DNA from: Acinetobacter tianfuensis
Lineage (GTDB): Bacteria; Pseudomonadota; Gammaproteobacteria; Pseudomonadales; Moraxellaceae
NCBI RefSeq assembly: GCF_003611465.1
Contig: NZ_RAXV01000010.1
Location: 25,019 to 89,018, forward strand
Direction of reading: 5' to 3'
Length of the DNA stretch: 64,000 bases
The translations under genes and the position numbers were made by a program. This document shows positions 61,100 to 64,000 of the stretch, in pieces (positions within the stretch are counted from its first letter, which is position 1; each line of letters starts with the position of its first letter). A model generated the notes under the pieces. The model worked only from the letters and a program-made list of their open reading frames with translations. It had not been told where the DNA came from and did no database searches.

Positions 61100-63007
61100 T
61101 TATGACACTATATGAATTACTTTCTGCCACGCATGAGTTACTGATTTTTCAATGCCTTGCGCATCCAGTCCAGCCAGCTGAAGCATTTGGGCATGCGAGG
61201 CTTGATGCAGGAACTCATCACTTAAACCCAAATTCAGCATGGGTTTGACAATTCCGGCCTTGGCTAAGTATTCGTTTACCGCACTGCCCGCACCGCCCAT
61301 GACCGCATGCTCTTCAACCGTTACAAATAATGCGGTGCTGTCTGCAATTTGGCTCAGCAATGCTTCATCCAAAGGTTTAACATAACGCATATTCACGACA
61401 CGAACAGCAATATCATGCTGCTGCGCAAAAGCTTTTGCTGCATCTAAAGCCTGCTGTACACGGCTGCCAAATGCCAATATCGAAATAAACTCGCCTTGCT
61501 CCGCATTCAGCTCAGCCAGCACTTCTGCTTCACCAATATTCATTTCAGTCAATTGGCTTTGCATTGCCACACCTAAACCATTGCCGCGAGGGTAACGGAC
61601 AGCTGCTGGACCTTTATATAAATATGCAGTGTGCAGCATTTGGCGGCATTCATTTTCATCTTTCGGCGCCATGATCACCATATTTGGAATGGTGCGCATA
61701 TAGGCATAATCATAAGCCCCAGCATGCGTTGGGCCATCTTCACCAACTAAGCCTGCACGGTCGATGCCAAAAGTCACATCCAGATTTTGCAAAGCAACAT
61801 CATGAATGAGCTGGTCATAACCGCGCTGCAAGAATGTTGAATAAATGGCAACAACCGGCTTCAGGCCTTCACAAGCCATGCCTGCGGCTAAAGTTACAGC
61901 GTGCTGCTCTGCGATGGCCACATCAAAATAACGTTCTGGATAAGTTTGAGCAAACTTCACCATACCCGAGCCTTCACACATCGCAGGCGTGATTGCCAGC
62001 AAGCGCTGATCTTGCGCCGCCTCATCACATAACCACTCACCAAATACATCTGAGTATTTAGGCGCAGCAGATGCTGCAGGCGCTGCATTTATTTTGCTGA
62101 TCGCGTGGTACTTGATCTGATCTGCTTCTGCAGGCGCAAAACCCTTACCCTTTTTGGTATAAACATGTACTAAACGCGGGCCTTTACGTTTTTTAACCGC
62201 TTCAAAAACTTGCGCCAGCTGTTCAACATTGTGACCGTCAAATGGGCCAAAATAGTCAAAGCCAATGGCTTTAAATACGTTATCTGCCGCATCAGTGGCT
62301 GCGCTGTGCAAACGCGAGTTATAAGTCCATTCAGGATGCGGCTGCACATAGGCTTCGCCGTCATCTGAAATATTAATCGATTCGCCCTTGCCCCAAATGG
62401 CCGCCAGATGCTTGGCAAAACCGCCTGTGCTTTGAGAAATCGACATATCATTATCATTTAAGACAACAATTAAATCGGCATTGTGAGCCACCGCATCATT
62501 CATCGCTTCAAAAGCCATGCCTGCTGTCATTGCGCCGTCGCCAATAATTGCAACAACTTCACAAGGATCTTTTTGATAACGGCGCGCTAAAGCCATGCCT
62601 AAACCCGCAGAAATAGCCGTTGAAGAATGGCCTACACCAAAGGTATCAAACTCAGACTCTTCCCGTGCAGGGAAAGCTGCCAAGCCATCTTTTGCGCGGA
62701 TCGTCACCAGCTGTTCACGGCGGCCCGTCAATGCTTTATGCGGATAGGCCTGATGGCCGACATCCCAAATTAAGCGGTCTGCCGGTGTGTTAAAGCTGTA
62801 GTGCAGAGCAACAGTGAGTTCAATCACCCCAAGATTCGCGCCGAAGTGCCCGCCGCTCTGCCCTACCGCATATAAAATAAATTGACGCAACTCATCCGCC
62901 ACCTGCTCAAGCTGATTGCGTTCGAGCAAACGGAGCTGCTGCGGATGATCAATACGATCCAGCAGTGATGTAATTGGGCGGTGAGACGGTATTTCTGTAT
63001 ACAGCAT
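61100..63007 (-). CDS. dxs: 1-deoxy-D-xylulose-5-phosphate synthase
   Basis: 635 residues from ATG 63007; the ten-residue upstream extension lacks support. DXS joins pyruvate and glyceraldehyde-3-phosphate with thiamine diphosphate, the first step of the MEP isoprenoid pathway (also used for thiamine and pyridoxal). Visible are [10 protein letters not shown], the ThDP signature [15 protein letters not shown] and the C-terminal transketolase-type [10 protein letters not shown]. An upstream palindrome lies at 63118-63138. Confidence 0.96.
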   Translation of the reverse strand: MLYTEIPSHRPITSLLDRIDHPQQLRLLERNQLEQVADELRQFILYAVGQSGGHFGANLGVIELTVALHYSFNTPADRLIWDVGHQAYPHKALTGRREQLVTIRAKDGLAAFPAREESEFDTFGVGHSSTAISAGLGMALARRYQKDPCEVVAIIGDGAMTAGMAFEAMNDAVAHNADLIVVLNDNDMSISQSTGGFAKHLAAIWGKGESINISDDGEAYVQPHPEWTYNSRLHSAATDAADNVFKAIGFDYFGPFDGHNVEQLAQVFEAVKKRKGPRLVHVYTKKGKGFAPAEADQIKYHAISKINAAPAASAAPKYSDVFGEWLCDEAAQDQRLLAITPAMCEGSGMVKFAQTYPERYFDVAIAEQHAVTLAAGMACEGLKPVVAIYSTFLQRGYDQLIHDVALQNLDVTFGIDRAGLVGEDGPTHAGAYDYAYMRTIPNMVIMAPKDENECRQMLHTAYLYKGPAAVRYPRGNGLGVAMQSQLTEMNIGEAEVLAELNAEQGEFISILAFGSRVQQALDAAKAFAQQHDIAVRVVNMRYVKPLDEALLSQIADSTALFVTVEEHAVMGGAGSAVNEYLAKAGIVKPMLNLGLSDEFLHQASHAQMLQLAGLDAQGIEKSVTHAWQKVIHIVS

Positions 63008-63117
63008 AATATGGCAAAGCCTTCTAAAGCCTGGCAAATCCTAAGCTAGGTCAAATGGATATCCGATCATAAGATCAGATTGTATCACCTTCAATCAGCC
63101 ATATTTCTAGCGATGCA

Positions 63118-63138
63118 ATTTTGAGTCTGACTCAAAAT
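63118..63138. promoter_or_regulatory. 21-base perfect palindrome between dxs and ribA
   Basis: ATTTTGAGTC then T then the exact complement GACTCAAAAT. It is centred 121 bases upstream of dxs and 190 upstream of ribA, an operator candidate for either gene. Confidence 0.55.
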
Positions 63139-63160
63139 CGGGTGTTTTGTTGAGTGTAGG

Positions 63161-63179
63161 AGATTATCCTGAATAATCT
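63161..63179. promoter_or_regulatory. Second inverted repeat in the dxs-ribA space
   Basis: AGATTAT-CCTGA-ATAATCT, 7-base perfect arms, 42 bases from the first palindrome. May be a second operator. Confidence 0.4.
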
Positions 63180-63317
63180 GACTATTTATCAACTATTATT
63201 GTGCGCTTTCTACAAAAAAGAAAATGTTCTGCATAAAATCATCAATGCAATTCTACCAATGTCCAAGCATTACGCTATACTTTAACCAATTTACAATCTA
63301 AAAGTCTGGGTTTGACT

Positions 63318-63920
63318 GTGCCTATAGAATTTGTTGCTACTTCAAGATTACCAACCGCATTTGGCGAATTTAAGATTTCAGTATTTCAAGATCCTAAGAC
63401 TGGTGAAGAACACGTTGCACTTTCAAAAGGTTTAGAAAATCCGCCAGAAGGCCCCGTTTTGGTCCGTATTCACTCTGAATGTTTAACTGGTGATGCTTTT
63501 GCTTCTTTAAAATGTGACTGCGGCCCGCAGCTGCAAGCCACTCAGCAGCTGATTAATGAAGCTGGCCAAGGCGTTATTCTATATTTGCGCCAAGAAGGCC
63601 GCGGCATTGGCTTAACCAATAAAATCCGCGCTTATGCCCTGCAAGATCAAGGCCACGACACAGTGGATGCAAATTTAATGCTGAACCTGCCTGCGGATGC
63701 GCGCAAATACGATATGTGCAGCATTATGCTGGAGCACCTTCAAATCAAAGAAGTGCGCTTAATTACCAACAATCCGCTGAAAATTAAGGCGCTGACTGAT
63801 TTAGGCATTAATGTGCTTGACCGCGTACCGCTGACTGTTGGCCTGAATCCTTTCAATGAAGAATATTTAAAGACTAAACATAACCGCATGTCGCATATGT
63901 ATAAAAAGGATGATTTTTAA
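63318..63920 (+). CDS. ribA: GTP cyclohydrolase II
   Basis: 200 residues from GTG 63318 (reads M-P-I-E-F-V-A-T-S); a TTG two codons upstream is less likely by family length. Zinc Cys55, Cys66 and Cys68 ([15 protein letters not shown]) and R-Q-E-G-R-G-I-G-L are intact. RibA converts GTP to the first riboflavin precursor, formate and pyrophosphate. It diverges from dxs; no riboswitch is seen in the 280-base leader. Confidence 0.95.
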   Translation: MPIEFVATSRLPTAFGEFKISVFQDPKTGEEHVALSKGLENPPEGPVLVRIHSECLTGDAFASLKCDCGPQLQATQQLINEAGQGVILYLRQEGRGIGLTNKIRAYALQDQGHDTVDANLMLNLPADARKYDMCSIMLEHLQIKEVRLITNNPLKIKALTDLGINVLDRVPLTVGLNPFNEEYLKTKHNRMSHMYKKDDF

Positions 63921-63969
63921 CAGTCTTTTCATTCAGATAAATCAAACACCCTTTTCATTAATCTCCCCT

Positions 63970-63996
63970 AACCCCTCTTTAAAAAGAGAGGTTATC
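63970..63996. repeat. Intergenic palindrome near the window end
   Basis: CCTCTTT/AAAGAGAGG-like arms preceded by CTCCCCTAACC, resembling the element after corA (54185-54204). It continues to the window edge, so its full extent is unknown. Confidence 0.4.
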
Positions 63997-64000
63997 TCAA

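Noticed and set aside
63921..63969. Start of another gene after ribA
   Set aside because: Too short to judge; only repeat-like DNA follows before the window ends.

Overview
The window looks like core chromosome of a gammaproteobacterium of the Moraxellaceae, most likely an Acinetobacter species. The basis is a moderately AT-rich composition, the style of the proteins (RNase R, PrlC, PlsB, EngB, RibA, Mla and ribosomal proteins), and the presence of YgfX/SdhE, a rhombosortase and MlaFEDCB. The genus is inferred from recognition; no search was run.

Layout. 1-2.4 kb: a partial FAH-family enzyme, a YcxB-like membrane protein and a two-module START-like exported protein. 2.4-3.4 kb: three identical tRNA-Arg(ACG) genes and one tRNA-Ser(GCT). 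3.6-10.4 kb: RNase R, a small lipoprotein, oligopeptidase A, YheV and an EamA transporter. 10.4-15.7 kb (minus strand): TRAP permease, rhombosortase, a TatT-like lipoprotein, a 33-aa membrane peptide, YgfX and SdhE. 15.9-19.5 kb: acyl-CoA dehydrogenase, alpha/beta hydrolase and a Baeyer-Villiger-type flavin monooxygenase. 19.7-33.5 kb (minus): an uninterrupted S10-spc-alpha ribosomal cluster from rpsJ to rplQ with secY and rpoA, under a good promoter at 33481-33509. 33.6-41.3 kb: glutamine amidotransferase, MetC-like lyase, YjgR/HerA-like ATPase, hmp and nsrR with an NsrR operator, EngB and a PF10118 putative di-iron protein. 41.3-46.6 kb: dicarboxylate/glutamate symporter, TesB and PlsB. 46.7-48.2 kb: a small accessory-looking patch with a four-helix membrane protein, two tiny tandem membrane peptides and a DUF4189 exported protein. 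48.5-54.2 kb: epimerase-like protein, RecG, ComF, Nudix, LOG and CorA. 54.2-57.5 kb: the mlaFEDCB lipid-transport operon. 57.6-64 kb: a DEAD-box helicase with a repetitive Arg-rich tail and long leader, SuhB, Dxs and RibA.

How the genes work together. Translation machinery (ribosomal cluster, EngB, RNase R, DEAD-box helicase, SuhB) dominates, alongside envelope lipid supply and maintenance (PlsB, TesB, Mla, Dxs). Nitric-oxide defence is a self-contained pair, nsrR and hmp.

The least-explained signals are three. First, a perfect palindrome TTGTC-N-GACAA occurs four times by eye, all in front of the 33-aa peptide, the flavin monooxygenase and the putative di-iron protein, at similar distances from the start codons, suggesting an unnamed shared regulon. 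Second, three translationally linked small membrane proteins of unknown function sit at 46.7-47.3 kb. Third, several structured RNA leaders interrupt the ribosomal cluster, including a terminator-like hairpin between rpsJ and rplC. No prophage, insertion sequence or CRISPR array was seen.
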